In this document: piece by piece, positions 43,405-53,327 of the stretch
Layout: every line of letters begins with the position of its first letter
Position numbering within the stretch: position 1 is the first letter of the stretch
Origin: Bermanella sp. WJH001
GTDB taxonomy: Bacteria > Pseudomonadota > Gammaproteobacteria > Pseudomonadales > Oceanobacteraceae
DNA length: 64,000 bases
Assembly (NCBI RefSeq): GCF_030070105.1
Contig: NZ_JASJOO010000002.1
Span: forward strand, 1,364,001 to 1,428,000
Reading direction: 5' to 3'
Position numbers and translations under genes: made by a program
The notes under the pieces: generated by a model
Told to the model about the DNA's origin: nothing
Database searches by the model: none
The model's input: only the letters and a program-made list of their open reading frames with translations

Positions 43405-43946
43405 TCATGAAAAGATCACTTTCCATTTACAGCTTTGTGCCCCATCGTGCATGCATTCAAAATGAGTCATCTGCACAGATTGACCATAGTGCTCAGCTGC
43501 ACCTTCTAGCAGTCCTTCAGCAACAAAACATAGTTTCCTCTTACTTGAATAGCTCAGCTCACCTTCATTTTCATTAACAGGTGTATAAACAAAAAATGGC
43601 GTATATGCATCGGGGTGAATTCGCTTTACATCTGTATGTACTACCGTTTCTAGATTCTCAAGCAATGCTTGAGCATTGGGATAACTGGCTAGTTCAATGG
43701 GCCCTCGATTTAGTAGAAATCCAAATAAGTATTTGCCAAAAAGTTTTAGGCCATCCACTAAAGGAATATCCAGCTTTTCACACAAGTTTGTTGCCAGGCT
43801 CACAATCTCAGCATCTTCATAATTCACACCGGATGTATAAACACCGCCACTTTTAAGATCACTGGACTCTAGTACTGAATTCCAAACCTCCATATCTGCT
43901 ATTCCAAGAACAAACTCTTCTAACGCATTAATATTATACCTTGCAT
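43405..43946 (-). CDS. H-NOX heme-based nitric-oxide sensor, with apparent one-base frameshift at codon 6
   Basis: NO-binding heme protein, 180 aa if the frame is repaired. ATG 43946 has a strong GGAGGAG and begins MQGII, the H-NOX N-terminus, but hits TAG three codons later. Shifting one base near 43933 restores NALEEFVLGIAD and joins the long frame that is open from ATG 43893 (MEVWNSVLESSDL...). Counting from the repaired start, proximal heme ligand His104 (TVVHTDVK) and the YxSxR propionate motif Tyr133, Ser135, Arg137 match His102 and Tyr131/Ser133/Arg135 of the Caldanaerobacter H-NOX. The distal-pocket Tyr140 is Val here, as expected for an NO-selective sensor. Either a sequencing slip, a true mutation, or initiation at ATG 43893. 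Confidence 0.85.
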
Positions 43947-43961
43947 GAAATTCTCCTCCGC

Positions 43962-44522
43962 TTACTGAGCTTCACATTCAAAAATCATTTTTTTTAAACT
44001 GTCATTCTCGAAAGGCTTTTCCAAAATATAATTTGCCCCTAGTGACAACGCTTTTTCTAATTCATTGATATGCTGAGCACTAATAACAATGATTTTTAAA
44101 CTGCCCATTTTGTATTTTTCTCGTGTTAACGAGAGTACTTTAAAACCATCCATATAGGGCATCTTTAAATCCAACGTCATAATTTCGGGTTTGAATTCTG
44201 CCAATAGCATTCCTGCTTCGAAGCCATCATGGGCCTCTCTCACTTCCCAGCCTAAGCGTTTAAATACCCTAGCAATTGCGCTGGCCATTGCGATGTCATC
44301 ATCCACCACAAGTACTTTACTTTTTGACACAAGCCATTCTTTTGGCACAGGTATATCGTTTTTCTTCATGAATTCGAGCAAAGCACTATGCTGAACCCTA
44401 TGATCGCCGCGCCCGGGCAATTTATATCCCTCAAGCTCACCGCGCTCAATCCATCGAATAACGGTGCGAAAATTAACGCCTGTAAACTTTGCTACCTCTC
44501 CAGATGTATACGTAGGCTCCAT
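43962..44522 (-). CDS. response regulator with N-terminal MerR/excisionase-like HTH and C-terminal receiver
   Basis: Protein of 186 aa with an inverted domain order. HTH at about 5-55 (YTSGEVAKFTGVNFRTVIRWIERGEL, then GRGDHRVQHSALLEFM), then a receiver domain (about 68-183) with acidic pocket VVDDD, phospho-acceptor Asp in IMTLDLKMPYMDG, Ser/Thr in VISAQ and Lys in LEKPF. First gene of the HTH-REC / H-NOX / kinase operon, 15 bases before H-NOX. It parallels HnoC, the DNA-binding regulator of the Shewanella H-NOX network. A plausible binding site is the tandem repeat in the adjacent promoter region and its copy at 36429-36447. Confidence 0.85.
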   Translation of the reverse strand: MEPTYTSGEVAKFTGVNFRTVIRWIERGELEGYKLPGRGDHRVQHSALLEFMKKNDIPVPKEWLVSKSKVLVVDDDIAMASAIARVFKRLGWEVREAHDGFEAGMLLAEFKPEIMTLDLKMPYMDGFKVLSLTREKYKMGSLKIIVISAQHINELEKALSLGANYILEKPFENDSLKKMIFECEAQ

Positions 44523-44607
44523 ATCACACCTCTGCAGCTTGTTTTATGATCAATTTAGGCTAGTTTTTGTATAATTAATAGTCAGATATTATACTTTTTT
44601 AATCTTA

Positions 44608-44626
44608 GACAGCTTAGACAGGTTAA
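44608..44626 (+). promoter_or_regulatory. shared 19-bp operator-like element, copy 2
   Basis: GACAGCTTAGACAGGTTAA within a tandem CTTAGACAG CTTAGACAG repeat (44604-44621), 31 bases before the REC-HD-GYP start and inside the region divergent to the H-NOX operon. Matches 18 of 19 bases of the element at 36429-36447. The first TTAGAC followed after 18 bases by TATAGT could be a promoter, in which case a bound regulator would compete with or contact RNA polymerase. Confidence 0.65.
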
Positions 44627-44657
44627 ATTATAGTCGCGCTTAACCTGGGAGGTGCTT

Positions 44658-45932
44658 ATGGATGGTGTGAGTAAGATTCTATTTGTAGATGATGAACCGC
44701 AGATGCTAACGGCTTTGCAGCGTGTATTTAGAGGCAAGCAGTTCGATGTAAAGACCGCAAACTCAGGGGCAGATGCCTTAGCTCTTCTGCGAGAAGAGCC
44801 TTTTGACATTATTATCTCTGATATGCGCATGCCAGAAATGGATGGCGCGACCTTCCTTGCAAGCTCTATAGAACTGTCACCTCTTAGCCGTAGAATCCTT
44901 CTCACAGGTTATAGCGATCAAGAGAGTACAATCCGTGCGATCAACGACGGGCAAGTTCATCAATACATGAGTAAGCCATGGGATAATGCGACATTACGAG
45001 AAACGGTTGAAGCAGAAATATCCGAAAAACTAAGAATAGAAGCAGAAACCCCCAACCAAGAAGAACACTTAGCGCTGCAAGAACAAGTTGCTAATGTGAG
45101 TAAAGAACTGGCCAGCGCCTCATCGTTTGTTGATATGGCTAAAGAAGAATTACTTAGTCAATACAACACGACCATTAAGGTCATTAGTAACTTGATTCAC
45201 ATGCGAGTTCCAACACCCCATGACATGAATAAGAATGTGGTTAGCCATACCGTTGCACTGGCTAAATTGATCAAACTAGATAAAAAAATCATCACTGAAA
45301 TCCGAAATGCAGCCCGTTTATACCAACTGGGAAAATTAAACTTTCCTGAGTCTTTACTCAATAAACCTCTTCAAAATTTAAGTAAAGCGGAATTAGAACA
45401 ATACCATCAACACCCCTTACAAGGTGCCGATTTACTCACGCCACTCAATAGTTTGGATTTTGCAGCGAAGTTAATTCGCCACCAAAATGAAAACTATAAC
45501 GGTAGCGGATTACCAGACAAGCTGACTTCAAATAAAATTCCTTTAGGTTCTCGTATCTTACGTATAGTGATTGATTTTCAACAATTGATTCACGGCTTTT
45601 ACCTTAAAGATAGTCTTAGTAGTATGGACGCTTTAGATTTCTTAGATAAATCCAGTGGCGTTAAATACGATCCTGAGATTTTAAAACTATATCGTAAACT
45701 CATCATTGAGCTAGATAAGAATCAAGCCACCCCACAAGATAAGCTTGTGCATATTGATGAGGTTGAAGTGGGCGCCCAAGTTAATCGTGATCTTTATAGC
45801 CACAATGGTATTCTATTAATTGCAAAAGGAATGATTTTAAATGAGGCTTTGATTCAAAAATTAACGCTCATTGAAAAAAGATCCAATAATATTCTTAATA
45901 TCTTTATCAAAGAGCTAGCGCCTGAAGAGTAA
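44658..45932 (+). CDS. response regulator with degenerate HD-GYP domain (HnoD-like)
   Basis: Protein of 424 aa. N-terminal receiver (about 5-120: [10 protein letters not shown], Asp in [13 protein letters not shown], Lys in MSKPWDN) then a coiled linker and an HD-GYP domain whose catalytic signature is lost: the HD motif reads [10 protein letters not shown] (His-Asp replaced by Tyr-Gln) and HHExxDGxGYP reads [13 protein letters not shown]. It should not hydrolyse cyclic-di-GMP. In Shewanella oneidensis the H-NOX network has just such a degenerate HD-GYP regulator (HnoD), which acts on the EAL regulator HnoB; no EAL gene is in this window. ATG 44658 has GGGAGG upstream. A C-terminal module (about 360-424) follows. 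Divergent from the H-NOX operon. Confidence 0.85.
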   Translation: MDGVSKILFVDDEPQMLTALQRVFRGKQFDVKTANSGADALALLREEPFDIIISDMRMPEMDGATFLASSIELSPLSRRILLTGYSDQESTIRAINDGQVHQYMSKPWDNATLRETVEAEISEKLRIEAETPNQEEHLALQEQVANVSKELASASSFVDMAKEELLSQYNTTIKVISNLIHMRVPTPHDMNKNVVSHTVALAKLIKLDKKIITEIRNAARLYQLGKLNFPESLLNKPLQNLSKAELEQYHQHPLQGADLLTPLNSLDFAAKLIRHQNENYNGSGLPDKLTSNKIPLGSRILRIVIDFQQLIHGFYLKDSLSSMDALDFLDKSSGVKYDPEILKLYRKLIIELDKNQATPQDKLVHIDEVEVGAQVNRDLYSHNGILLIAKGMILNEALIQKLTLIEKRSNNILNIFIKELAPEE

Positions 45933-45970
45933 GTCAGTATCATTACGCTTTTAACAAAAGTATTACTGAC

Positions 45971-47437
45971 GTGAAACATTCAACTCTTATGGTGCAAGGC
46001 ACCACCAGTGATGCGGGTAAAAGTATTTTAGTGGCCGCAATTTGCCGTATTCTAGTTAATCACGGTTATAAGGTAGCGCCTTTTAAACCGCAAAATATGG
46101 CACTTAATAGTGCGGTCACGGCTGATGGTGGAGAAATAGGCCGCGCTCAAGCAGTACAAGCAATGGCTTGTAATATTGCACCAACCACAGATATGAACCC
46201 CGTTCTTTTAAAACCTAATAGTGACACTGGCGCACAGGTTATTGTTCACGGCAAAGCGGTTGCCAACATGGATGCAACCTACTATCACAATCACAAACCT
46301 CAGCTATTAAATGCCGTGCTTGAGTCACACAAGCGATTAAATCAAGAATATCAGTTTGTGATTGTCGAAGGTGCGGGTAGCCCAGCTGAAATAAATTTAC
46401 GTGATCGCGACATTGCTAATATGGGGTTTGCTGAAGCAGCAGATTGCCCTGTCATTATTGTAGCCGACATTGATAGAGGTGGTGTTTTTGCTCACTTAAC
46501 AGGTACGCTGGATTGCTTAAGTGAAACTGAAAAAAATCGGGTAATGGGTTTTGTCATCAATCGCTTTCGTGGCGACATTTCATTATTAGAACCAGGTCTT
46601 GCATGGCTCGAAGAGAAAACCGGAAAACCAGTACTGGGTGTTGTACCTTATATTGAAAATTTACATATTGAAGCAGAGGATGCCATTCACATTCAACAAC
46701 AAAACATTCATGAAAACACCCTTAATATTGTCGTCCCCGTTTTACCTAGAATCAGTAACCATACTGATTTTGATGCACTTTCTTTACACCCTAATATTAA
46801 TCTTGAATTTATTAGAGACATTAAAATATTTAAAGGTTGTGACCTTTTGATTTTACCTGGCACTAAAAATGTTCGACAAGATTTTGAATGGCTTAAACAA
46901 AATGGTTGGTTACCTCTGATTAACCAGCACTTGAGATATGGTGGCAAGTTAATTGGTATTTGTGGTGGTTTTCAAATGCTTGGACACGCCATTCATGATC
47001 CCAATGGCATTGAAGGATGCGCTGGAAGCTCTCAAACACTTGGATTTCTGGATTTCGAAACAACACTTATGCCTGAAAAATCACTAAAAAATGTTCAAGG
47101 GTATTTGAAATCCAATCATGCCAAGGTAAATGGTTATGAAATCCATGCCGGCATCAGCACAGGTGACGCACTTAATGATTGTTTAATCCAGCTTGAAGGT
47201 CATGAAGACGGTCTATTAAATGACGATAACAATATATTTGGAACTTACATACATGGCATCTTTGATGAGTCTGAAATACTAAATCACTTTTTATCGTGGG
47301 CTGGCCTTAATAAAGCTGAAGATTTTGATTACAAAGCCCATCAGCTGAATGAATTAAATCGTTTAGCAAATATTGTTGAACAGGCAATTCCAGTTGAAAA
47401 AATCATCTCTATTTTAGAGAACGTTAGTTGTGATTAA
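45971..47437 (+). CDS. cobQ: cobyric acid synthase (adenosylcobyrinate a,c-diamide amidotransferase)
   Basis: Amidates four side chains of adenosylcobyrinic a,c-diamide in B12 synthesis, using glutamine. Length 488 aa. The N-terminal ATP-binding domain begins [22 protein letters not shown] with the P-loop-like motif, then [26 protein letters not shown]; the class I amidotransferase domain has the nucleophile Cys in [14 protein letters not shown] (about 335) and His in [11 protein letters not shown]. The start is GTG, with a weak ribosome binding site. No other cobalamin gene or riboswitch is visible here, so the rest of the pathway must be elsewhere. Confidence 0.95.
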   Translation: MKHSTLMVQGTTSDAGKSILVAAICRILVNHGYKVAPFKPQNMALNSAVTADGGEIGRAQAVQAMACNIAPTTDMNPVLLKPNSDTGAQVIVHGKAVANMDATYYHNHKPQLLNAVLESHKRLNQEYQFVIVEGAGSPAEINLRDRDIANMGFAEAADCPVIIVADIDRGGVFAHLTGTLDCLSETEKNRVMGFVINRFRGDISLLEPGLAWLEEKTGKPVLGVVPYIENLHIEAEDAIHIQQQNIHENTLNIVVPVLPRISNHTDFDALSLHPNINLEFIRDIKIFKGCDLLILPGTKNVRQDFEWLKQNGWLPLINQHLRYGGKLIGICGGFQMLGHAIHDPNGIEGCAGSSQTLGFLDFETTLMPEKSLKNVQGYLKSNHAKVNGYEIHAGISTGDALNDCLIQLEGHEDGLLNDDNNIFGTYIHGIFDESEILNHFLSWAGLNKAEDFDYKAHQLNELNRLANIVEQAIPVEKIISILENVSCD

Positions 47438-47459
47438 AAATTAACAGCTTTGTAACCGT

Positions 47460-47541
47460 CTATGATTAATGATCATTCATCATAGGCGCTTAATTTCTGC
47501 GATACCAATAAGAAGATCATCAATAGATAGGCGCTGAATTT
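47460..47541. repeat. near-perfect palindrome and short direct duplication between cobQ and mutT
   Basis: A 26-base palindrome (47460-47485, 12 of 13 pairs, centre AATGATCATT) overlaps a partly duplicated unit: GATCAT, five or six bases, then ATAGGCGCT(T/G)AATTT at 47471-47496 and again at 47515-47541. The palindrome could serve as a 3'-end hairpin for cobQ although it lacks a U-tract. The rest of the 269-base gap shows nothing further. Confidence 0.5.
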
Positions 47542-47706
47542 ACGAAATTTATTCGCTATGAAATCAAAACAATTCGTATAGTTTATATTCATCGCAACAT
47601 GAGTAACATCTGCTTATATTGAGCATGCCACTTGGCTCTTCATAGAGAATAGAATACTCTGAAATGTGCGTTAATAATTATGTACAGATCTGTCATGAAT
47701 TCAATA

Positions 47707-48105
47707 TTAAAAAGCTTTTTTTAACGCATCAATAATGGCTAAATTTGCATCTGGAAATTGATAATCATCAATCTCTGTTATTGCAATCCATTTTGTTTCT
47801 TGTCCTTCTGCTCCGCACGGCTCTCCACTAAATTCTGTCACCGAATAAACATCAAGCTCTATTAATTTATCACCATAATCATGCTCTAATTTAACAAGTG
47901 GAATTTGTGTTGTAACTTCAATACCTATCTCTTCTTTTAGTTCACGTGTTAACGCTTGTTGAGCTGTTTCACCCAGCTCTTTTTTGCCGCCAGGAAACTC
48001 CCATAAACCACCTTGATGGGCCTGACTTGCTCTTTTGGCAATAAAGAGTTGTTGGCCACATTGTGAAAAAATAGCGGCTGCAACAACTTCAATTTTCTTT
48101 TTCAC
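47707..48105 (-). CDS. mutT: 8-oxo-dGTP diphosphatase MutT (Nudix hydrolase)
   Basis: Nudix enzyme of about 132 residues from the GTG at 48105. It removes 8-oxo-dGTP from the nucleotide pool. The Nudix box GGKKELGETAQQALTRELKEEIGI fits GX5EX7REUXEEXGU, preceded by AKRASQAHQGGLWEFPGGK as in MutT. GTG 48105 follows GGAGAAAGGAT; an ATG at 48141 would put the start inside the argJ terminator. It is the distal gene after argJ-secA, as mutT is in many gammaproteobacteria. Confidence 0.92.
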   Translation of the reverse strand: MKKKIEVVAAAIFSQCGQQLFIAKRASQAHQGGLWEFPGGKKELGETAQQALTRELKEEIGIEVTTQIPLVKLEHDYGDKLIELDVYSVTEFSGEPCGAEGQETKWIAITEIDDYQFPDANLAIIDALKKAF

Positions 48106-48129
48106 ATCCTTTCTCCATTTTCTGCAGAC

Positions 48130-48170
48130 AAAAAAAAGCAAGCTGAATGATTACTCATGCAAGCTTGCTT
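48130..48170 (-). terminator. terminator after argJ
   Basis: On the minus strand AAGCAAGC and GCTTGCTT (forward 48163-48170 and 48136-48143) form a stem with a loop of 19 bases, followed by a run of about seven T. Sits between argJ and mutT, so mutT has reduced or separate transcription. Confidence 0.8.
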
Positions 48171-48187
48171 AGATTTTACGTTTTTAA

Positions 48188-49408
48188 TTAACTGCGATAA
48201 TCTGCATTAATGGTTACGTAATCGTGAGATAAATCTGTTGTCCACACAGTTTCGCATGCATCCCCTCGACCCATATCAACACGAATCGTAAGCTCAGACT
48301 GCGCCATAACAGCTGAACCTGCTGCTTCAGTATAGCTAGGGGCACGTGCACCATTTTCTGCTATACAAACATCATCTAAGTAAAGGTTAATCTTTTCAAC
48401 ATCCATATCGCGCACCCCACTACGACCCACTGCAGCTAAAATACGTCCCCAGTTCGCATCCGATGCATAAAGTGCTGTTTTTACTAGCGGGCTATGGGCA
48501 ATTGTATAGGCAATACGCAATGCTTCTTTTGAGTTTTCACAATTTTGTACATTAATGGCGACAAATTTAGTGGCACCTTCTCCATCTCTTACAATGGCAT
48601 GAGCAAGATACAAGAATACTTTTTCTAGCTCATCTTTTAAAATCTGATATAAGGGTTGATCTTTACTTGTAAGCTTTTCAACGTTTGCCGTACCTGATGC
48701 CATCAACATGCACGAATCATTTGTTGACGTGTCACCATCAATTGAGATTCGGTTAAATGATTTATTACCTAATTCACTACAAAGTTCTTGAAGAAGCTCT
48801 TTTTCAACTGGAGCATCTGTGGCAATAAAACCAAGCATGGTCGCCATATTTGGCTTGATCATGCCTGCGCCTTTTGAAATACCAGAAATACTAATGGTTT
48901 GACCTTCAAACTCAAACTGAGAGGAAGTACCTTTAGGCTGGGTATCGGTTGTCATAATACCGCGACTGGCATCAAACCAAACATCACCTCTGGTATTTTC
49001 AAGGGCATAAGGAATAGCAGGTAAGATTTTCCCCATAGGCAAACGCTCACCAATTACACCTGTTGAAAATGGTAATACTTGCTCAACTGAAACGCCTTTT
49101 GCTTTAGCAACAGCGTTACAAATTTCAAGGGCATCCTCATAACCACCTTTACCGGTACCAGCATTAGCGTTACCCGTATTGATGATTAAATAGCGAGTGT
49201 TTGCTTCTTTAAGGTGCTTTTTACTAATTTGAACAGGTGCAGCACAAAATGCATTCTCGGTAAATATACCGGCTGTACTTGCTGTTTCATCTAACTCAAA
49301 AACTACAATATCAGGTCGTTTTGTTTGTTTGACACCTGCATTGGTAAAACCAATTTTAATGCCTTCGATTGTATTGAAATTTTCAAATACAGATAAATTA
49401 ACCGGCAT
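48188..49408 (-). CDS. argJ: bifunctional glutamate N-acetyltransferase / amino-acid N-acetyltransferase ArgJ
   Basis: Arginine synthesis enzyme (406 aa) that transfers acetyl from N-acetylornithine to glutamate. It self-cleaves into two chains at the conserved Ala-Thr in GMIKPNMATMLGFIATDA (about 190), Thr becoming the nucleophile. Other signatures: GNANAGTGKGGYEDA, FSTGVIGERLPM, SKGAGM, and FNRISIDGDTSTNDS. It follows secA by 19 bases on the minus strand, an order common near the dcw cluster in Pseudomonas relatives. Confidence 0.96.
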   Translation of the reverse strand: MPVNLSVFENFNTIEGIKIGFTNAGVKQTKRPDIVVFELDETASTAGIFTENAFCAAPVQISKKHLKEANTRYLIINTGNANAGTGKGGYEDALEICNAVAKAKGVSVEQVLPFSTGVIGERLPMGKILPAIPYALENTRGDVWFDASRGIMTTDTQPKGTSSQFEFEGQTISISGISKGAGMIKPNMATMLGFIATDAPVEKELLQELCSELGNKSFNRISIDGDTSTNDSCMLMASGTANVEKLTSKDQPLYQILKDELEKVFLYLAHAIVRDGEGATKFVAINVQNCENSKEALRIAYTIAHSPLVKTALYASDANWGRILAAVGRSGVRDMDVEKINLYLDDVCIAENGARAPSYTEAAGSAVMAQSELTIRVDMGRGDACETVWTTDLSHDYVTINADYRS

Positions 49409-49427
49409 ATCTATACATTCCTTAAAA

Positions 49428-52154
49428 TTAGGCTAGCTTGCCATGACACTGTTTAAATTTCTTACCAGACCCACAAGGGCAAGGATCATTACGTCCAACT
49501 TTCTGGCCATCGCGCACGAATGGTTTAACTGACTCTTCATCCGTTTTTTTATCTTCATTTTCTGTCAATGCAGAAGCAGAATCGTGTTCAAAATGTAATG
49601 ACTGAGCCTGAGCTAAAGCTCTGGCCTGTTCTTCCATTCTTTTCACTTCATCTTCATTTACAAACTGAATACGGGATAAGAAACGAATGGTTTCGTGTTC
49701 AATATCACTTAAAAGCTCTTTGAATAATTCAAACGATTCACGTTTATATTCTTGCTTAGGATTTTTTTGAGCATATCCTCGCAGGTGTATACCCTGACGC
49801 AAGTGATCCATGGTTGCTAGGTGTTCTTTCCATTGAAGATCAAGTCTTTGTAGCATGACTTGTTTTTCAATTTGACGCATTCTATCTGCGCCAACTTGAT
49901 TCGTTTTCTCTTCATAAGCATCCATTAAGACTTTCTTTATACGTTCACGTAATGTTTCTTCATATAAAGACTTATCTTCTTCTAGCCATTTTGTCACAGG
50001 AATATCGAGGGCAAATTCTAACTGCAGTGATTTCTCTAAACCTTCTACATCCCACTGTTCAACCATGCTTTGTGGCGGAATATACTGACTGATACTTTCA
50101 TCAATCACGTCGTTACGAATTGACTGGATACTTTCACTGATGGTATCTGCTTCTAATAATTCATTTCGCTGTTGATAAATCACACGACGTTGATCATTTG
50201 CTACATTATCGTACTCAAGTAATTGCTTACGAATATCAAAGTTACGTCCTTCAACTTTACGTTGAGCTTTTTCGATAGCGTTCGAAACCATCTTGTGTTC
50301 TATGGCTTCTCCATCCTTCATACCAAGTGCTTGCATTAAACGACGAGTACGATCGCTTGCAAAAATGCGCATTAGATTGTCTTCTAAAGACAAGAAGAAA
50401 CGTGATGAACCTGGATCACCTTGTCGACCAGCACGGCCACGAAGCTGGTTATCAATACGACGACTTTCATGACGCTCTGTACCTAAAATATGCAAACCAC
50501 CGGCAGCAATAACCGTATTGTGACGTTCTTGCCAATCGGCTTTTACTTTTGCAATTTTTTCATCGTTTGGATTATTAATTTGTTCAAGCTCACGCTCCAA
50601 ATTACCACCGAGCTTAATATCGGTACCACGACCAGCCATATTGGTTGCTATGGTGACAACACCAGGACGCCCTGCATCTGCAATAATTTGTGCTTCATTA
50701 GCATGGTTTTTTGCGTTTAATACGCTGTGTTTAATTTTTGCTTTTTTCAAAGCTTCAGAAATTAATTCACTGCTTTCAATGCTTGCGGTACCAACAAGTA
50801 CCGGGCGATTTAGTGCAGTGGCTTCTTGAATTTCTTCAATAACCGCTTGGTATTTTTCTTGTTCACTTAAAAATACAAGGTCATTAAAATCAATACGAGC
50901 AACCGGCTTATTAGTCGGTATCACGACTACGTCTAAACCATATATCTCACGAAACTCAAATGCTTCGGTATCCGCCGTTCCCGTCATACCAGATAACTTG
51001 GTATATAAACGGAAGTAATTCTGGAAAGTTGTAGAGGCCAGTGTTTGGCTTTCTGCTTGAATGCGCACACCTTCTTTTGCTTCTACTGCTTGGTGTAAAC
51101 CTTCACCCCAACGACGACCTGCCATAGTACGACCAGTGTGTTCGTCAACAATCACAACTTGGCCATCCTGCACAATATAATCCACATTACGTTGGTACAA
51201 CGTATGTGCACGCAATGCAGAATGAACATGGTGTAACATCAGCAAGTTACTAGGGGCATAAAGACTATCCCCTTCTTCTAGAAGTCCTGCTTCAACTAGC
51301 ATGTCTTCAACAAGCTCATGACCAATTTCATTTAATTCAACACTGCGGCTTTTAAGGTCGATTACAAAGTGCCCTTCTTGCTCAACAACACCTTCTTCTG
51401 CCTCTTTATGCTCAACTAATTTTGGTACCAGTAGATTGATGCGTTTATACATTTCAGAGCTATCTTGTGCCGCCCCAGAAATGATCAGAGGTGTACGTGC
51501 TTCATCGATTAAAATGGAGTCCACCTCATCGATTACGGCAAATGCTAATCCTCTTTGCGCGCGCTCGTCTTTTGAAAGCGCCATGTTATCGCGTAAATAA
51601 TCAAAACCAAATTCGTTGTTAGTTCCGTAGGTAATATCAGCTTGATAAGCCGCTTGTTTTGCTTCTTGGCCCTGACCTGACAACACGATACCAACAGATA
51701 ATCCCATAAATTCGTAAAGTGGCTTCATCCAATTAGCGTCACGGGATGCTAGGTAATCATTCACGGTAATAACGTGAACACCTAACCCCGTTAGGGCGTT
51801 AAGATAAACAGCTAAGGTACCCACAAGGGTTTTACCTTCACCTGTTTTCATTTCTGCAATTTTGCCGTTGTTAAGGGTCATACCACCAATTAACTGAACG
51901 TCAAATGGACGCATCCCCATAACACGTTTACTGCCTTCGCGTATCGCAGCAAATGCTTCCGGTAAAATATCGTCTAGGGTTTCACCCTGCTTTAAGCGTT
52001 GCTTAAATTCATTGGTTTTGTCTTTAAGTTCCGCGTCAGACAGACTTTCAAAGTCAGGCTCTAGTGCGTTAATTTTATCGACAATTTTACGTAGACGTTT
52101 TAATTCTCGTTCGTTTTTACTGCCAAGAACCTTGGCTAAGACTTGCATGAACAT
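49428..52154 (-). CDS. secA: preprotein translocase ATPase SecA
   Basis: Motor of the Sec pathway, 908 aa, full length. Starts [21 protein letters not shown], aligning with the MF- start of other SecA proteins, so ATG 52154 is kept over ATG 52148. Nucleotide-binding domain 1 has MKTGEGKT (Walker A) and [21 protein letters not shown] (Walker B region); the second domain has [16 protein letters not shown] and [25 protein letters not shown]. The C-terminus carries the SecB-binding zinc motif [18 protein letters not shown]. It lies between an M23 peptidase gene and argJ; no secM is present. Confidence 0.98.
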   Translation of the reverse strand: MFMQVLAKVLGSKNERELKRLRKIVDKINALEPDFESLSDAELKDKTNEFKQRLKQGETLDDILPEAFAAIREGSKRVMGMRPFDVQLIGGMTLNNGKIAEMKTGEGKTLVGTLAVYLNALTGLGVHVITVNDYLASRDANWMKPLYEFMGLSVGIVLSGQGQEAKQAAYQADITYGTNNEFGFDYLRDNMALSKDERAQRGLAFAVIDEVDSILIDEARTPLIISGAAQDSSEMYKRINLLVPKLVEHKEAEEGVVEQEGHFVIDLKSRSVELNEIGHELVEDMLVEAGLLEEGDSLYAPSNLLMLHHVHSALRAHTLYQRNVDYIVQDGQVVIVDEHTGRTMAGRRWGEGLHQAVEAKEGVRIQAESQTLASTTFQNYFRLYTKLSGMTGTADTEAFEFREIYGLDVVVIPTNKPVARIDFNDLVFLSEQEKYQAVIEEIQEATALNRPVLVGTASIESSELISEALKKAKIKHSVLNAKNHANEAQIIADAGRPGVVTIATNMAGRGTDIKLGGNLERELEQINNPNDEKIAKVKADWQERHNTVIAAGGLHILGTERHESRRIDNQLRGRAGRQGDPGSSRFFLSLEDNLMRIFASDRTRRLMQALGMKDGEAIEHKMVSNAIEKAQRKVEGRNFDIRKQLLEYDNVANDQRRVIYQQRNELLEADTISESIQSIRNDVIDESISQYIPPQSMVEQWDVEGLEKSLQLEFALDIPVTKWLEEDKSLYEETLRERIKKVLMDAYEEKTNQVGADRMRQIEKQVMLQRLDLQWKEHLATMDHLRQGIHLRGYAQKNPKQEYKRESFELFKELLSDIEHETIRFLSRIQFVNEDEVKRMEEQARALAQAQSLHFEHDSASALTENEDKKTDEESVKPFVRDGQKVGRNDPCPCGSGKKFKQCHGKLA

Positions 52155-52252
52155 GGAAATATTTCTTATGAGTGTTTGTTATTGTGAAAATACTGGAAAA
52201 CGCAATCTAATGATTGCGTTATACCTAAATTACTTGGGGAGGGGAATATAAA

Positions 52253-53185
52253 TTATCGGCGTGTGCGATGTATGTAGGCAGCAGGGTCAACCGTGCGGCC
52301 ATTTTTATAAACTTCAAAGTGTACATGGGGGCCTGTAGATCGTCCGGTGCTACCCATGAGGGCAACCACTTGATCTTTTCGAACTACATCACCTACTTTT
52401 ACAACTATTTCATTGCAGTGAGCGTAACGTGTTTTGTAACCATTACCGTGATTGACTTCTACAAGCAAGCCGTAGCCGTAACGCTTAGAAGCCCAAGTTA
52501 CAACACCTGATGCCACCGAAACAATGTCAGACCCAGTTTTGCCCGCGAAATCCACTCCACCATGCCACGCTAAGCGACCTGTAAAAGGATCGGTACGCAT
52601 ACCATATCGTGATGACATCCAACCTTTTTTGATTGGTAAACCCGCTACGAAGGTGTCACTGGTGATTTTTTTCTGGCCTAGAATACTATCAAGTACTTCT
52701 AGCTGCTGTTCACGGTTATCTATCTGTTCACTTAATTCATCAAGCACGGTAACAATACCAGGAGCCTGATAAACAGAGCCTACGTCTTGGCGAGAAGGGC
52801 CGCCTATCGCTGGCAGATCACCAAAATTGAACTCACCCTTATCAAGCTTTGATTGATCAATCAAACGCTCACCAAGAGCATCTAAGCGGGTAAGGCGGGT
52901 TTGCAGCTCAGCCATACGTAAAGTCAAACCCACAAGCTGCTCATCCGTTTGCTCGCGGATTTTATCTAACTCTTTACGTTGTTGGGTTAAGTCTTGTTCC
53001 CATGCTTTTGCTGTTTCAGGGCCGAATAAGCCTTCGTCAGCCAACATCATGGTGAGGTAATAGCCTGCAGCACCCATAGAGAAAGGCAATACAGCTAAAA
53101 ATAAGGTTAATATCCAGCGAGCCACAGGCCCCAAGGAAATTGTCTTAGAGCGTCCGTGGCGCTGGCCTACGATAATAATATTCAC
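52253..53185 (-). CDS. M23 (LytM-type) metallopeptidase, membrane anchored
   Basis: Protein of 310 aa: cytoplasmic start, one helix (WILTLFLAVLPFSMGAAGYYLTMML), a coiled coil (about 60-170) and a C-terminal M23 domain with zinc ligands in HGGVDFAGKTG and HVHFEVYKNG (HxxxD and HxH), plus HGNGYKTRYAH. All ligands are present, so it may be an active peptidoglycan endopeptidase; many coiled-coil relatives instead activate amidases. The slot between lpxC and secA is held by such a gene in Pseudomonas. Confidence 0.88.
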   Translation of the reverse strand: MNIIIVGQRHGRSKTISLGPVARWILTLFLAVLPFSMGAAGYYLTMMLADEGLFGPETAKAWEQDLTQQRKELDKIREQTDEQLVGLTLRMAELQTRLTRLDALGERLIDQSKLDKGEFNFGDLPAIGGPSRQDVGSVYQAPGIVTVLDELSEQIDNREQQLEVLDSILGQKKITSDTFVAGLPIKKGWMSSRYGMRTDPFTGRLAWHGGVDFAGKTGSDIVSVASGVVTWASKRYGYGLLVEVNHGNGYKTRYAHCNEIVVKVGDVVRKDQVVALMGSTGRSTGPHVHFEVYKNGRTVDPAAYIHRTRR

Positions 53186-53294
53186 TCAGCGCGTCCTAAA
53201 TTTGTTAACTAATGGTCAGTTTAGACTGTACCTAGCTCACAGTATGAGACAAAAATCACACAAATACTTAACTTTACGCCACTTTAAACATAAA

Positions 53295-53317
53295 TAACGG
53301 CACCTTACGTGCCGTTA
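53295..53317 (-). terminator. terminator after lpxC
   Basis: TAACGGCAC / GTGCCGTTA (53295-53303 and 53309-53317), loop CTTAC. On the minus strand it is followed by TTTATGTTTAAA, a loose U-tract. Ends the dcw-lpxC transcript. Confidence 0.7.
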
Positions 53318-53327
53318 CAAATGATGC

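Noticed and set aside
45933-45970. Cobalamin riboswitch upstream of cobQ
   Set aside because: The gap is only 38 bases and has no B12-box sequence.
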